Source: Dyadobacter crusticola DSM 16708
GTDB taxonomy: Bacteria > Bacteroidota > Bacteroidia > Cytophagales > Spirosomataceae
DNA: 64,000 nucleotides
Direction of reading: 5' to 3'
NCBI RefSeq assembly: GCF_000701505.1
Contig: NZ_JNJB01000006.1
Location: 419,990-483,989 of the forward strand
Below, piece after piece: positions 17,280-27,327 of this stretch. The translations under genes were made by a program, and so were the position numbers. The first letter of the stretch is position 1. Each line of letters opens with the position of its first letter. Below the pieces are notes generated by a model that worked only from the letters and a program-made list of their open reading frames with translations, was not told the DNA's origin and searched no databases.

Positions 17280-19616
17280 ATGGAAGAAAAAGGAAGTGGA
17301 CTGTTTCCTGGTAACCAGGACGGTCAGCAGAAGAAGTTTAATCTTCGCGCTTACATTTTCAGGTATTTCAAGTACTGGTACCTGTTTGTACTATTTATCC
17401 CATTGTGCCTCGCGGGAGCGTACTACTACCTGCTCTCTACACAACCGGTTTTTATCTCGTCTACCACGCTGCTCATCAAAGATGATGGGGAAGCAAGCGC
17501 CGGCAAGGCGATCATGGATGAAATGGTCAAATTGAACGGCAACAAATCGCTCGAAAACGAGATGGGCATTCTTCGCTCCAAGCTGTTGATGGGCCTGGTA
17601 GCCAAGCAGCTGGCGTTGGACATTGCGTACGAAACCGAAGATGGTTTCAGGACAGTAGATCTCTATTCGCAAAGTCCGATCCGCGTGAATGCGGAAATCG
17701 TTTTCGAATTCGCCTATTCCAATCCGCTGATCATCCACAAAATCGACAGCACCGAATTCACGATCAACGATTTCCCGCAGCGTCATCAATTTGGTCAAAA
17801 ACTCAGGACGAAGTGGGGCTTGTTTACTGTTGAACACGGCGTGGCGTCACCTTACCGGGACATTTCGGTACGGTTTCATAACCTGCCCGCGCTTACCGCG
17901 GGGATGCTGCACCGCTTGAATGTAAAAGTGCTTTATCCGGAAAGTACGCTGCTTGAACTGACTTTTGAAGATACCTCCACACAGCGCGCCAAAGATATTT
18001 TGAACAAGCTGCTGGATGTATATGTACAAAGTTCGATCAGCGATAAAAACGGCGAAGCTTCCAACACGCTTAAATTCATTGAAAGTCGCCTCAACCTGAT
18101 CACGGGTGAGCTGGGCGACGTGGAAAAGCACGTGGAAGTATATAAGAAAACAAGGGGATTGACCGATATCGGTGCGGAGTCGCAGCTGTATTTGTCCAAT
18201 ATCAAGGAAAATGATGTCAAGCTGAATGAGATCAATACCAAGATCAATATTCTGGAAAGTGTTGATCATTATGTCGAAAACCCGAAAGCCGGTACACCGC
18301 CGCCTGCAACTTATATGATCGACGACCCGATCCTGATTTTGTTGCTTACCAAGTACAACGAGCTCGATCTGCAGCGCGAAAGGTATTCGCAGACAACCCA
18401 GGCCGACAACCCGCTGGTAGAAACGATTTCTACTCAAATGGCGCAAACCAGGCAGGCAATCCGCGAAAACGTCCAGAACCTGCGCCGGGGAATGGACGTT
18501 ACCAAGCGCAATCTTGAAACGATTAACACACGGTTTTCATCAGGACTGCGTGGTATTCCTCAAAAAGAAAGAGAGTATCTCGGTATCAAAAGGCAGCAGA
18601 CCATCAAGGAAAACCTCTACCTGTACCTGCTTCAAAAAAGGGAGGAAACTGCGCTCGCCTACGCATCGACAGTTACCGACAGCCGACTGATCGATGCGCC
18701 CATTTCTTCCTACCAGCCAATCAGACCGCGGCATTCCACCATTTGGGCAGGAGCGGGATTGGCTGGCGTGGTGATCCCATTGGTTTTGATCAACCTTATT
18801 TTATTACTGAATACAAGAGTACAGAGCAGGCAAGAAGTAGAAGATCTGACCCAGACAGCGATTCTCGGCGAGATTGGAACAATGAAGAAAAAGAAAGGAC
18901 AGCGTACTTCGGAAGCCGTGTTCAAGATCGGCAGCCGCAGCAAGGTATCCGAGCAGTTCCGGGCGCTGCGTACCAATCTGCAATACTTGGGCAGCGGAAA
19001 CTGCCGCATCATCATGATCACTTCTTCGATCAGTAATGAGGGAAAAAGCTTTGTCAGCGTGAACCTGGCCGCGAGTTTGGCTTATACAGACAGAAAAGTA
19101 ATCCTGCTGGGGCTTGATCTGCGGAAGCCTTCCGTGCACGAATACCTGGAAGTGACCAACAATGTAGGCATTACCAACTATCTGATCGGACAGCTGAATG
19201 CACAGGATCTGATCAAGAAAACCTGGCTGCACCCTAAGTTTGACATTATTCCAAGTGGTCCGCTTCCCCCGAATCCGTCCGAGCTGCTCAGCAATGGGCG
19301 GCTGGGCGAGTTGATCCGCGAGCTGCGCGCAGAGTATGACTACGTGTTGATCGATACGCCGCCAACCGGCCTGGTTACTGACAGCGCGTTGATTTCCGAG
19401 TACGTCGAAGCCAGCCTCTACGTTGTGCGCGACAACTACACCTTGCAAGACCATCTGAAAAGTGTAGCCGAACTGAAATTCTCAAAAAGATTCCCGAACC
19501 TGAGCCTGGTGTACAATGGAGTCAATTACGGCGCTGATTACGGTTATGGAAACGGGCAGGGCTATTTCGATGAATCTAATGTCAAATCAGAAGCAGAGCT
19601 GGTTGCCGGGAAATAG
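17280..19616 (+). CDS. Polysaccharide co-polymerase / BY-kinase (Wzc-like)
   Basis: The 778 residues have the Wzz-type layout: membrane helix at about 34-54, a large periplasmic coiled-coil region and a second helix at about 488-508. A cytoplasmic BY-kinase domain follows with a Walker A (SSISNEGKS, about 579-588), Walker A' (LGLDLRKP, about 610) and Walker B (YVLIDTPP, about 686). The C-terminus holds a Tyr cluster (NYGADYGYGNGQGYF), the expected autophosphorylation tail. It controls polymer length and export together with the Wza-like protein. No Wzb-type phosphatase is in the window. Confidence 0.94.
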   Translation: MEEKGSGLFPGNQDGQQKKFNLRAYIFRYFKYWYLFVLFIPLCLAGAYYYLLSTQPVFISSTTLLIKDDGEASAGKAIMDEMVKLNGNKSLENEMGILRSKLLMGLVAKQLALDIAYETEDGFRTVDLYSQSPIRVNAEIVFEFAYSNPLIIHKIDSTEFTINDFPQRHQFGQKLRTKWGLFTVEHGVASPYRDISVRFHNLPALTAGMLHRLNVKVLYPESTLLELTFEDTSTQRAKDILNKLLDVYVQSSISDKNGEASNTLKFIESRLNLITGELGDVEKHVEVYKKTRGLTDIGAESQLYLSNIKENDVKLNEINTKINILESVDHYVENPKAGTPPPATYMIDDPILILLLTKYNELDLQRERYSQTTQADNPLVETISTQMAQTRQAIRENVQNLRRGMDVTKRNLETINTRFSSGLRGIPQKEREYLGIKRQQTIKENLYLYLLQKREETALAYASTVTDSRLIDAPISSYQPIRPRHSTIWAGAGLAGVVIPLVLINLILLLNTRVQSRQEVEDLTQTAILGEIGTMKKKKGQRTSEAVFKIGSRSKVSEQFRALRTNLQYLGSGNCRIIMITSSISNEGKSFVSVNLAASLAYTDRKVILLGLDLRKPSVHEYLEVTNNVGITNYLIGQLNAQDLIKKTWLHPKFDIIPSGPLPPNPSELLSNGRLGELIRELRAEYDYVLIDTPPTGLVTDSALISEYVEASLYVVRDNYTLQDHLKSVAELKFSKRFPNLSLVYNGVNYGADYGYGNGQGYFDESNVKSEAELVAGK

Positions 19617-19710
19617 CTGAACTAAGTTTCGGCATCTGATATTTTTAAGTGCGTATATCATCAAGCGTTAGGTTAAATCTACTCCGCCATTTAAGATCAG
19701 GCGAGAAATA

Positions 19711-21021
19711 ATGATGAGGAAAAGATCCATATTGCTACAAGTACCTGCTGTGTACGCAAGGCTCATTCAACTGGCAAAACTGGCTGCTGTGACTGCTATG
19801 TCGCAGGCCACGATTCAGGGTTTGGGCTTGCTGACGGGTTTTCTGATCATCCATTTGCTGCCCGTCCGGGAGTATGCTTATTACACCATCGGCAACACCG
19901 TGTTGGGCACGATGGCGCTGCTTTCTGATAGTGGCATCAACAACGGCGTCATGGCGCAAGGGGGCCGGGTGTGGCAGGATCGCGCTGAGCTTGGCTCGGT
20001 TCTGGCGACCGGATTAAAGTTGAGAAGGAATTTTTCCCTCATCAATCTTTGCATTTCAATCCCGATACTGCTTTTTCTTCTGCTGCGCCAGGGAGCCGGC
20101 TGGCCCGCCAGTTTGTTGATCGTCCTGGCGCTGGTCCCCGCCTTCCTGGCCACACTGACCGACTCGGTTCTCGAAATTCCGTTTAAGCTGCATCAGGATA
20201 TTAAAACATTGCAGGTCAATCAGTTGATGGTCGCGGCAGGCCGCTTTTTAGTAAGTGCCGGTTTGTTGCTGGTTTTCCCGTGGACTGCCGTTTCACTCCT
20301 TGCAAACGGAGCCCCGCGGCTTTACGGCAACTTAAAATTGCGGCAAACCATGAATACCTTTGCCGACCTGTCTGTAAAGCCCGATCCCGCCGTCGGAAAG
20401 GAGCTATTGAAAACTGTCCGCCGGATATTACCGCTAACGATCTACTACGCTTATTCAAGCCAGATCGCCGTTTGGATCGTGTCGCTTTCAGGTTCCGCAT
20501 TTGCGGTGGCGCAACTCGGTGCGCTTGGTCGTATTGCGATGATATTGAGCTTGTTCAGTATTCTTTTTGCGACAATGGTCACACCGCGTTTCGCGCGAAT
20601 GGCGGCCAGGAGAGCGGATTTATTGAAGCGGTTTTTACAGATTCTGCTGCTGCTGTTGGTTTTAATGGTGTTGATTTTAGTTACCTGCAATTTGTTTTCT
20701 GCCCAAATATTGCAGCTGCTCGGGCCGAAGTACGCCGGGCTCGGTTCTGCATTGCTTCTGAGCCTTGCCGCAGCCTCAATTAACCTGCTGAGCGGCTCCG
20801 TTTACGCGCTTTATTCCAGCCGGGGGTGGACAATGCAGCCGCTTGTTTCTATCAGCCTCAACCTGGGCTGCGTGCTGATCTGCATTCTTTTGCTGGACGT
20901 TTCGACATTGCATGGCGTATTGTGGTTTAACATTGTTTGTGCGCTGGTTCAGCTGCTGATCAGCCTGGTTTTTTGTTTTTACAAAATCATCAAAATGCCC
21001 GTGGCAGGGAATACAATATGA
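19711..21021 (+). CDS. Polysaccharide flippase-like membrane protein (Wzx/MOP type)
   Basis: The 436-residue protein has about 12 hydrophobic segments and no catalytic motif, with the start ALIYTIGNTVLGTMALLSDSGI-like pattern of MOP-family flippases. Position between the Wzc-like kinase and the sugar-modifying genes supports lipid-linked oligosaccharide translocation across the inner membrane. The next gene overlaps it by 4 bp (ATGA). Confidence 0.8.
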   Translation: MMRKRSILLQVPAVYARLIQLAKLAAVTAMSQATIQGLGLLTGFLIIHLLPVREYAYYTIGNTVLGTMALLSDSGINNGVMAQGGRVWQDRAELGSVLATGLKLRRNFSLINLCISIPILLFLLLRQGAGWPASLLIVLALVPAFLATLTDSVLEIPFKLHQDIKTLQVNQLMVAAGRFLVSAGLLLVFPWTAVSLLANGAPRLYGNLKLRQTMNTFADLSVKPDPAVGKELLKTVRRILPLTIYYAYSSQIAVWIVSLSGSAFAVAQLGALGRIAMILSLFSILFATMVTPRFARMAARRADLLKRFLQILLLLLVLMVLILVTCNLFSAQILQLLGPKYAGLGSALLLSLAAASINLLSGSVYALYSSRGWTMQPLVSISLNLGCVLICILLLDVSTLHGVLWFNIVCALVQLLISLVFCFYKIIKMPVAGNTI

Positions 21022-21857
21022 GCTTTGAAACTGTTTTTAGTCTGTGCATTATTTTCATTGGGCTGCTGGGCATTTATAATTTAATGCTTTACATTCTGCC
21101 ACTTCGGAAAACGATATATTACGATGATATCGAAAGGGCAGAAGCTTATGTTTTTTCAAGAAGCACATTTGATCACGTGTTTGTCGGGTCCGGGCTGATA
21201 GGACACATTGATCCGCGGATTTCACGTAATTCTTTTAACCTGTATTTTCCCTATTATGGAAGCTGTACGGGATTACAGGTAATTGCATTGTCCAATAAAA
21301 CTCCGAAAGTTCTTTTCGTAGAGACGAATTTCATCTTCAAAGGTACCAACGAGAAAGTGATCGCACACCTTTTTTCAAATAGGCTTTTCAAGTGGAAGCA
21401 AATACTGCCTTTTATTCTTAAAAAGAACAATCCATTGAAGCTGGTCAAGCAAGTTTTGCGCGCGTTCAAGATCGGTATGAATTCAAGAAAACCATCCGGT
21501 TCAAATACCTGTCAGGTTGAAATCGAGGAGTTGATTGAGCAATTCAATAAAACGCCTGATTTACGAAAACTGCAATCGGACCTGGCTTCCTTGAAAAAGA
21601 ATGTAGATACACTTTCGGATAAAGGCTGTGAAGTGGTTTTCCTGGAAGTACCCATTGATCCTGTGCTGGCCAATGCCAAATTGTTTCAAATACAACATGC
21701 AGAATTGAAAAAGATTTTTCGTGAAAAACCCTACAAATGGATTCCGGACAGTAGGGGATACTACTATCGAACTGAAGATGGATTGCATTTGACCTCGGAT
21801 AGTCTGCAGACCTTCAAAAATCATTTACAAAAAGAAATTAGTAAGCTGAATATTTAG
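21018..21857 (+). CDS. Membrane-anchored SGNH-like protein, possible acetyl-transfer partner
   Basis: A 279-residue protein with one N-terminal membrane helix (about 6-28). An SGNH-like block I (FVGSGLIGHID, Ser58) and block V (EDGLHLTSDS near the C-terminus) are visible; the middle blocks are weak (GSCTG, ETNF). This pattern resembles the DltD/AlgJ/AlgX-type SGNH fold used in polysaccharide O-acetylation, but I do not recognise a named family. ATG at 21018 overlaps the flippase stop. An OafA-type acyltransferase is encoded two genes downstream and could supply acyl groups. Base composition looks AT-richer than the flanking EPS genes. Confidence 0.65.
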   Translation: MSFETVFSLCIIFIGLLGIYNLMLYILPLRKTIYYDDIERAEAYVFSRSTFDHVFVGSGLIGHIDPRISRNSFNLYFPYYGSCTGLQVIALSNKTPKVLFVETNFIFKGTNEKVIAHLFSNRLFKWKQILPFILKKNNPLKLVKQVLRAFKIGMNSRKPSGSNTCQVEIEELIEQFNKTPDLRKLQSDLASLKKNVDTLSDKGCEVVFLEVPIDPVLANAKLFQIQHAELKKIFREKPYKWIPDSRGYYYRTEDGLHLTSDSLQTFKNHLQKEISKLNI

Positions 21858-21877
21858 ACCACTTCTCGTTGATACTC

Positions 21878-22828
21878 ATGAATTCAGTCGTATGTACACT
21901 TTTTGAGGGCCATTATCATTACGGATTAGCCGCATTGATCAACTCACTTTACAAGCACGGTTTCAAAGGAGACTTTTATGCAGGATACCGCGGCGAGCTT
22001 CCGATCTGGGCGAAATCAGGTAAAAAGGAAACCCTATTCCATTGGCAGGATTGCACAACACTATCGGTAGCAAAAGGGCAGCACATCCATTTCATTCCCC
22101 TGAATGTTAATTATCATTTCTGCAATTACAAGCCGGACTTTGTCATTGAGCTGAGCAGTAATCTGGGTGAGCATGTTTCGGGCATTTTCTATTTTGATCC
22201 CGATATTGTAATTAAATGCCGCTGGTCTTTTTATGAAGAATGGCTGAATCTTGGCGTGCCTGTTGTACATGAGATTACCAACAATGATATGCCGCAAACA
22301 CATCCGATCCGGCAAATATGGACCAATGTAATTAAGAACAATGGACTGGAAGTGAAAACCAATATCTGTTCTTACCTCAACTCGGGTTTCTTCGCAGTGA
22401 AGAAAGCGGATATAGGCTTTGCGCATTTGTTTAAAAAGTTTGTGGAAGTATCGCAGCAGGATTACAAAATGGACCTGACCGATTTTACATTTGAATTGGA
22501 CCGAAGTAATCCCTTCTTTGCCAAAGATCAGGATGCATTTAATATCGCCGCAATGTGTACAGACGCGGCCATCAGCGAGTATGGGCCTGAGGGAATGGAT
22601 CTTACGTCGGGCGGGAAATTAATGTCCCATGCAATAGGAACGCCAAAGCCCTGGAAGAAAAAGTACTTCCGGCATTTTCTCAAAGGTTCTCCGCCAACAA
22701 TGGCCGACCGGGAATATTGGAATAACGTAAATGATGCAATCAAACTGTATTCCGAGCCACAGCTTAAAATGGCCAGAATCGAATTGCAGCTCGCATCTTT
22801 TCTGGGGAGATTTTACAGGAAATATTAG
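21878..22828 (+). CDS. Probable GT-A fold glycosyltransferase
   Basis: The 316-residue protein has a nucleotide-sugar transferase look: an N-terminal beta-alpha start (SVVCTLFEGHYHYGLAALINSLYKHGF) and a DxD motif in IFYFDPDIVIK, as in GT8-like enzymes. Later motifs include YLNSGFFAVKKAD and KDQDAFN. ATG at 21878 is preferred to a TTG three codons earlier. It probably adds one sugar to the EPS repeat unit, with donor unknown. It lies in the AT-rich middle of the EPS operon. Confidence 0.68.
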   Translation: MNSVVCTLFEGHYHYGLAALINSLYKHGFKGDFYAGYRGELPIWAKSGKKETLFHWQDCTTLSVAKGQHIHFIPLNVNYHFCNYKPDFVIELSSNLGEHVSGIFYFDPDIVIKCRWSFYEEWLNLGVPVVHEITNNDMPQTHPIRQIWTNVIKNNGLEVKTNICSYLNSGFFAVKKADIGFAHLFKKFVEVSQQDYKMDLTDFTFELDRSNPFFAKDQDAFNIAAMCTDAAISEYGPEGMDLTSGGKLMSHAIGTPKPWKKKYFRHFLKGSPPTMADREYWNNVNDAIKLYSEPQLKMARIELQLASFLGRFYRKY

Positions 22829-22843
22829 TCTGATCGCTTTCAA

Positions 22844-23986
22844 ATGGACATAAAATTCAAAAAAGGACATGTTAATTCCCTGGACGGGATCAGGGGAATA
22901 GCAATTCTGCTGGTGCTTTCCTTCCATTGCTTTGACAAAATAGATGCATTCCCATTTACGCTCTTTTCCGAAATCGGGTGGGTAGGCGTGGATCTTTTTT
23001 TTGTACTTTCCGGATTTCTGATTACCGGAATTCTTGTTGATACGAAAGGAAACCAAAACTATCTTAAATCGTTTTTTGCAAAACGAGCATTGAGGATTTT
23101 CCCAGTTTATTATCTGACTTTGCTGCTGGTATTTCTTGCATTGATCAGTCCGGGCGCCTCAAATTTTAATCCTATTCTCGACATAAGGCATTTAAAAAGC
23201 AGTATTTATTACCTGACATTTACGCAAAACCTGCTATTTGCTTTCGATCACTGGGGAGTTACGGATCTGCTCAACCATTTCTGGTCGCTGGCAATTGAAG
23301 AGCAATTCTATTTGTTCTGGCCATTCGTCAACTTTTATCTCGGTACATCCAAAGTCCTCATGGTGTGTGGCTTATTGATCATTATAGCAATCATTGTACG
23401 TAACCTGAATGTCAGCAACGATTTTAGTTACGTATTTACATTATCCAGGGTCGACGCACTGGGAATAGGTGGTATGCTCGCGATCCTGATCCGTAAACAC
23501 AGCTCTTTGTTAGGAAGAATTGCGCTGCCGGTTTTCTTAGCAAGTTTGGTATTGTTGATTATCCTTTCCTTTTACTCTCCGGACCTGAGTTTTCGAAATC
23601 CATATTTCATTAAAATAGGTTACACTTTATTCGCACTGCTATTTGCCACCGTTATTGTATTTGTTTACGACACAAATAAAACAGGCAATGTAGTGAACCG
23701 GATGCTATCCTGGCGGTTCCTCCGTTTTTTCGGTACTTATTCCTACGGACTTTATATTTATCACTGGCTCTTGTACCGGGGCATTTATACGCCTTTGTAC
23801 AACAAGTACCTGTTTTCCAAAGCCTACATTCTATTGTTTCTCATTGTAGTAGTGCTCGTAAGTGTAGTCAGCTATCACACTTTTGAAAAGTTGTTTTTGA
23901 GTTACAAATCAAGATTTGACAGCAGTCCTGAGCTGACAAAAGCGGAGTTTTCGCCGGTTCCTGAAATGTCCGGGGCCGGTAATTAG
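22844..23986 (+). CDS. Acyltransferase 3 family (OafA/YrhL-like) membrane O-acyltransferase
   Basis: The 380 residues have about ten membrane helices and the family hallmarks: LDGIRGIAILLVLSFH at the start (catalytic-site His in the first helix), GVDLFFVLSGFLITGIL, and FWSLAIEEQFYLFWP at about 147-161. These proteins move acyl, usually acetyl, groups across the membrane to sugars. No fused SGNH domain is present; the separate SGNH-like protein two genes upstream may serve that role. It ends 33 bp before the next acyltransferase gene. Confidence 0.92.
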   Translation: MDIKFKKGHVNSLDGIRGIAILLVLSFHCFDKIDAFPFTLFSEIGWVGVDLFFVLSGFLITGILVDTKGNQNYLKSFFAKRALRIFPVYYLTLLLVFLALISPGASNFNPILDIRHLKSSIYYLTFTQNLLFAFDHWGVTDLLNHFWSLAIEEQFYLFWPFVNFYLGTSKVLMVCGLLIIIAIIVRNLNVSNDFSYVFTLSRVDALGIGGMLAILIRKHSSLLGRIALPVFLASLVLLIILSFYSPDLSFRNPYFIKIGYTLFALLFATVIVFVYDTNKTGNVVNRMLSWRFLRFFGTYSYGLYIYHWLLYRGIYTPLYNKYLFSKAYILLFLIVVVLVSVVSYHTFEKLFLSYKSRFDSSPELTKAEFSPVPEMSGAGN

Positions 23987-24019
23987 CAGCTTGTAAAAGA
24001 TCATTTCTAATAAAATAAG

Positions 24020-24559
24020 ATGAGGCGATTTCTGGCGGAACTCAGACTGTATTTTTGTAATCACTGGGTTGCTGTGGTCCCAAGTAGCCGACTGCGCATG
24101 TGGTATTACAGAAACGTAATGCATTTCGAAATCCAGCAGGGAACGAACGTGTTTATGGGCTGTACTTTTGATTGTACGCGGTTGTTGCAGATCGGTACTA
24201 ATTCGGTAGTTAATGCCAGGTGCAGAATAGATCCGCGGGGTGTCATTTCAATTGGAAACAATGTTTCAGTTTCCAGTGACGTAACAATCCTGACAGCCGA
24301 CCACGATATGGAAACCATGAGCCTGGAAGGAAGGACCCGCTCGGTGGTGATTGAAGATTATGTCTGGATCGGCACAAGGGCGATGATTATGCCGGGTGTT
24401 CACATTGGTAAGGGTGCAATTATCGGCGCCGGATCTGTGGTAACCAAAAATGTAATGCCCCATGATGTAGTAGCCGGTGTTCCTGCGAAAGTGATCAAGA
24501 AGCGTCCGCAAAACGGGGACTATACATACAATTCTTCTTTCAAAAGATTATTTCAATGA
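24020..24559 (+). CDS. Left-handed beta-helix acyltransferase (hexapeptide repeat)
   Basis: The 179-residue protein has hexapeptide repeats from about residue 45 ([41 protein letters not shown]) and the catalytic His in LTADHDMET. It ends with the usual [27 protein letters not shown]. It is a WbbJ/maa-type O-acetyltransferase acting on a sugar or lipid-linked intermediate; the acceptor is unknown. The next acyltransferase starts within its stop (ATGA). Confidence 0.9.
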   Translation: MRRFLAELRLYFCNHWVAVVPSSRLRMWYYRNVMHFEIQQGTNVFMGCTFDCTRLLQIGTNSVVNARCRIDPRGVISIGNNVSVSSDVTILTADHDMETMSLEGRTRSVVIEDYVWIGTRAMIMPGVHIGKGAIIGAGSVVTKNVMPHDVVAGVPAKVIKKRPQNGDYTYNSSFKRLFQ

Positions 24560-25170
24560 GGAAGCTATTTCAGCAGCTCTGCTTTACGGTTCGCTTTAAA
24601 TGGCTGGGAAATCCGGGCGGTATTTTTCGTAAAGCTTTTTACCGGATTCAGGGAATGCACGTGGGTGTAAATACTGCTTTGCCTCCGATTTTCGTCACTT
24701 GGCCGCACCAGGTTTATCTAGGTAATAACTGCAAATTGGAGCGGAATATTTCACTCAAATACGATGGAATTTGGCGGAATGAAAGAGCTATTGTAATTCA
24801 CGATCAGGTATTTATCGGAAAGGATTGTGAGTTTAATGTCAGTCGGGGAATTCAGATCGGGAAGTTCAGCAATATAGCCTCGGGCTGCAAGTTCATAGAC
24901 CACGACCACGGCATTGAGCTGGGGACCCGGATCGGGCCGCAGCCTTCGGTGATGGGAGCAATCGTGCTCGGGGAAGATGTTTGGCTGGGCTGCAATGTGA
25001 TTGTTTTAAAAGGCGTGCATATCGGCAACGGGGCCGTTGTAGCCGCCGGGGCAGTGGTGACCAAATCAATTCCGGACAATGAGATCTGGGCCGGGGTGCC
25101 GGCGAGACGAATTTCAGCAAGAACCAAATATGGAAAGCAGGAAGACCATTTTGCACATTTCGGAAGTTGA
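24556..25170 (+). CDS. Left-handed beta-helix acyltransferase, second copy
   Basis: The 204-residue protein has the same fold class as the upstream gene but is not a close copy. Hexapeptide repeats start near residue 55, with a His-rich active-site loop ([13 protein letters not shown]) and the ending [29 protein letters not shown]. The two genes overlap by 4 bp, and the next glycosyltransferase begins 41 bp before its stop. Two tandem acetyltransferases suggest at least two O-acetylated positions in the polymer (inference). Confidence 0.9.
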   Translation: MRKLFQQLCFTVRFKWLGNPGGIFRKAFYRIQGMHVGVNTALPPIFVTWPHQVYLGNNCKLERNISLKYDGIWRNERAIVIHDQVFIGKDCEFNVSRGIQIGKFSNIASGCKFIDHDHGIELGTRIGPQPSVMGAIVLGEDVWLGCNVIVLKGVHIGNGAVVAAGAVVTKSIPDNEIWAGVPARRISARTKYGKQEDHFAHFGS

Positions 25171-26206
25171 TATCACCCTCACCGGCGGAATGGGGCGGGT
25201 AGCGCATTACTGGAAAAATGCCTTCGAAAACGCAGGCTACAACTTTATTCACCTCGGTCCGAAGGAGATCGGAAAGGTGTCGCATAAGTCGCTATTTAGC
25301 TGGAAAGCATACCGGTACATGCAGCGGCAAGGCATTAAAGCCACTGCAATCATCGTCCACGAACCTGCCGCTCTGTTCTTTGTAAATCAACCCGTGCCCG
25401 TTTTCATTGAAAGTCACGGCATTGAAAGCAGGAACTGGGAGCGCGAGCTGAAAAGCGGAATGCACAGCGAGGTATCCTTTAAAACGAGGTTGCTGTACCC
25501 CGTTTGGCGGCTGTGGCCTTGCAAGATCGGGTTAAAAGCCGCTACCAAGCTGCTGCTCATCAACAACGAGGATAAGCTGTATGCACAGAAGAAGTTTAAG
25601 CGCAGCGAAGAAGATATTTACGTCTTTAAAAACGGCGCCGACCTGGCCGAAGCGAGCAGCCAGCCCGAAAGGTTTACTGTACTTTTCAATGGAAGCTGGA
25701 TCAAAAGAAAGGGTTACGAAGTACTGATCGAATCGGCAAGGTTACTGATTGGGCGCGGGATACTTTTGAATTACCTGCTGATCGGAACCGGCAAGCGGGA
25801 GGAAGATGTACTGGCTGACTGGCCTGCGATCCTGAAACCGTTTGTGCAGGTTGTACCCGCATTCCCGCGGGATATGGAGGCGAAATTTCTCAACGATGCC
25901 TCGATAGTTGTGCTGCCGAGCAATTTTGAAGGCCAGCCGCTTAGCATTTTACAGGCGATGGCGGCTGGCAAATGTTGCATTACCACCAATTGCTGCGGAC
26001 AGAAGGATTTCATTGAAAACGGCAAGACCGGCTTTCTGTTCGAACCCTGCGACGCGGAAGCACTGGCCGGCCTCATCGCGGATTGTATCGCAGACGAGCA
26101 TTTAATACAAAAAATAGGTGCAGCGGCGAAAGCGGCAGTAGCCGACAGGACCTGGGAGCGGGTGTCTTCAGAAGTTGTACAATACGTAACAGATCATATC
26201 TGCTAA
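25130..26206 (+). CDS. Glycosyltransferase, GT4-like
   Basis: The 358-residue GT-B protein starts at ATG 25130 ([27 protein letters not shown], a typical GT4 N-terminus). The C-terminal donor domain includes VLFNGSWIKRKGYEVLIESARLL and LPSNFEGQPLSILQAMAAGKCCIT. The second Glu of the EX7E motif is Gln. It overlaps the upstream acyltransferase by 41 bp. Donor and acceptor are unknown. Confidence 0.88.
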   Translation: MESRKTILHISEVDITLTGGMGRVAHYWKNAFENAGYNFIHLGPKEIGKVSHKSLFSWKAYRYMQRQGIKATAIIVHEPAALFFVNQPVPVFIESHGIESRNWERELKSGMHSEVSFKTRLLYPVWRLWPCKIGLKAATKLLLINNEDKLYAQKKFKRSEEDIYVFKNGADLAEASSQPERFTVLFNGSWIKRKGYEVLIESARLLIGRGILLNYLLIGTGKREEDVLADWPAILKPFVQVVPAFPRDMEAKFLNDASIVVLPSNFEGQPLSILQAMAAGKCCITTNCCGQKDFIENGKTGFLFEPCDAEALAGLIADCIADEHLIQKIGAAAKAAVADRTWERVSSEVVQYVTDHIC

Positions 26207-26208
26207 TT

Positions 26209-27321
26209 ATGAAAGTTGTTTTTATATGTTCTTCTGTTGAACCCGGCCGCGACGGCGTCGGTGATTACACGCGTCGCCTCGCGGCTGAGCTTAACAGCCA
26301 GGGACATAATGCATTGGTGATCGGCCTGCACGACAAACACCTGATCCCTGCAAGCTTGAAAGAGCCCCAGCTGGACGGCGAGCGGAAGGTGGAGGTACTC
26401 AGGCTTTCGACTTCGCTGGCCTGGGAAAAGCGGCTTGCCGCAGCGGCGCATTTTGTCGAATCCGTGGATCCCGACTGGATCAGCCTGCAATATGTATCTT
26501 ACGGGTTTGATATTCAGGGGCTTCCGTGGAGGCTCCCCTGGCGGATCAGGAAGCTGTCGGAGCGGCGAAGGCTGCACGTGATGTTTCACGAACTCTGGCT
26601 CGACAAGCCCGTTAACCTGAAACAGCGCCTGCTTGCAAAGCTTCAAAAATCGGCCATTTCGCAAAGTATCCGGCAAATGCAGCCCGAAGTGATCAATGTG
26701 ACGATCCCCTTTAATCGCCGGCGTTTGAAGGGACTCAGCTATGCGGCCGTTCCGCTGGGCTTGTTCGGGAATGTGCCGGTTTTGTTACAGGATCAAAATG
26801 GCGACAGAAGCACCGGTTGTATAGAAAAACACATTCTCTATTTCGGGACACCGCCCAAAACCACATTCCTGAAAAAGCTCATCGACGACCTTGTGGATTT
26901 CTGTGCCGCTAACCCGGTACCTTTGCGTATCACGATCGTAAGCGGCTCCTCCGAGCAGACCAACCGCTTCATTGAACAACTTACAACGCGCCTCGCTGAC
27001 TTCGAGCTGACGATTTCAGACCTCGGGTTTGCGTCCCTCGAAACGCTGAGCCTTTTGATGCATACCTGCGACGTAGGGATATCGAGGTCAGAGCCGCATT
27101 TGCTGGGAAAAAGCGGCACCGCCATTGCGATGCTCGAACATGGGCTGCCGGTTTGGCTGCCTAAATGGAGCGGGGCCAAGGATATCCATTTCAGTTTCAG
27201 GAAAGAACTGCTCTTTTCAGATCTGCGCACTGCGTTGAACTCAGAATTGCGTTGTCCGCCCGATTCACTGCTCCCGAAAACCGCTCAGAATTTCATCGAT
27301 CAACTGACCCCAGGCCGATAA
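26209..27321 (+). CDS. Glycosyltransferase-like protein, GT-B fold, divergent
   Basis: A 370-residue protein starting at ATG 26209, two bases after the previous stop. The N-terminus (VVFICSSVEPGRDGVGDYTRRLAAELNSQGHNALVIG) is clearly GT4-like. The C-terminal half lacks the EX7E pattern (RSEPHLLGKSGTAIAMLEHGLPVWL), so the family assignment of the donor site is weak. It may be an active but divergent transferase. The position inside the EPS operon supports a sugar-transfer role. Confidence 0.72.
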   Translation: MKVVFICSSVEPGRDGVGDYTRRLAAELNSQGHNALVIGLHDKHLIPASLKEPQLDGERKVEVLRLSTSLAWEKRLAAAAHFVESVDPDWISLQYVSYGFDIQGLPWRLPWRIRKLSERRRLHVMFHELWLDKPVNLKQRLLAKLQKSAISQSIRQMQPEVINVTIPFNRRRLKGLSYAAVPLGLFGNVPVLLQDQNGDRSTGCIEKHILYFGTPPKTTFLKKLIDDLVDFCAANPVPLRITIVSGSSEQTNRFIEQLTTRLADFELTISDLGFASLETLSLLMHTCDVGISRSEPHLLGKSGTAIAMLEHGLPVWLPKWSGAKDIHFSFRKELLFSDLRTALNSELRCPPDSLLPKTAQNFIDQLTPGR

Positions 27322-27327
27322 GTACCC

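Noticed and set aside
26083..26208. Upstream in-frame extension of the second EPS GT-B gene
   Set aside because: It overlaps the previous transferase and adds no conserved sequence; ATG at 26209 begins exactly at the Rossmann strand.
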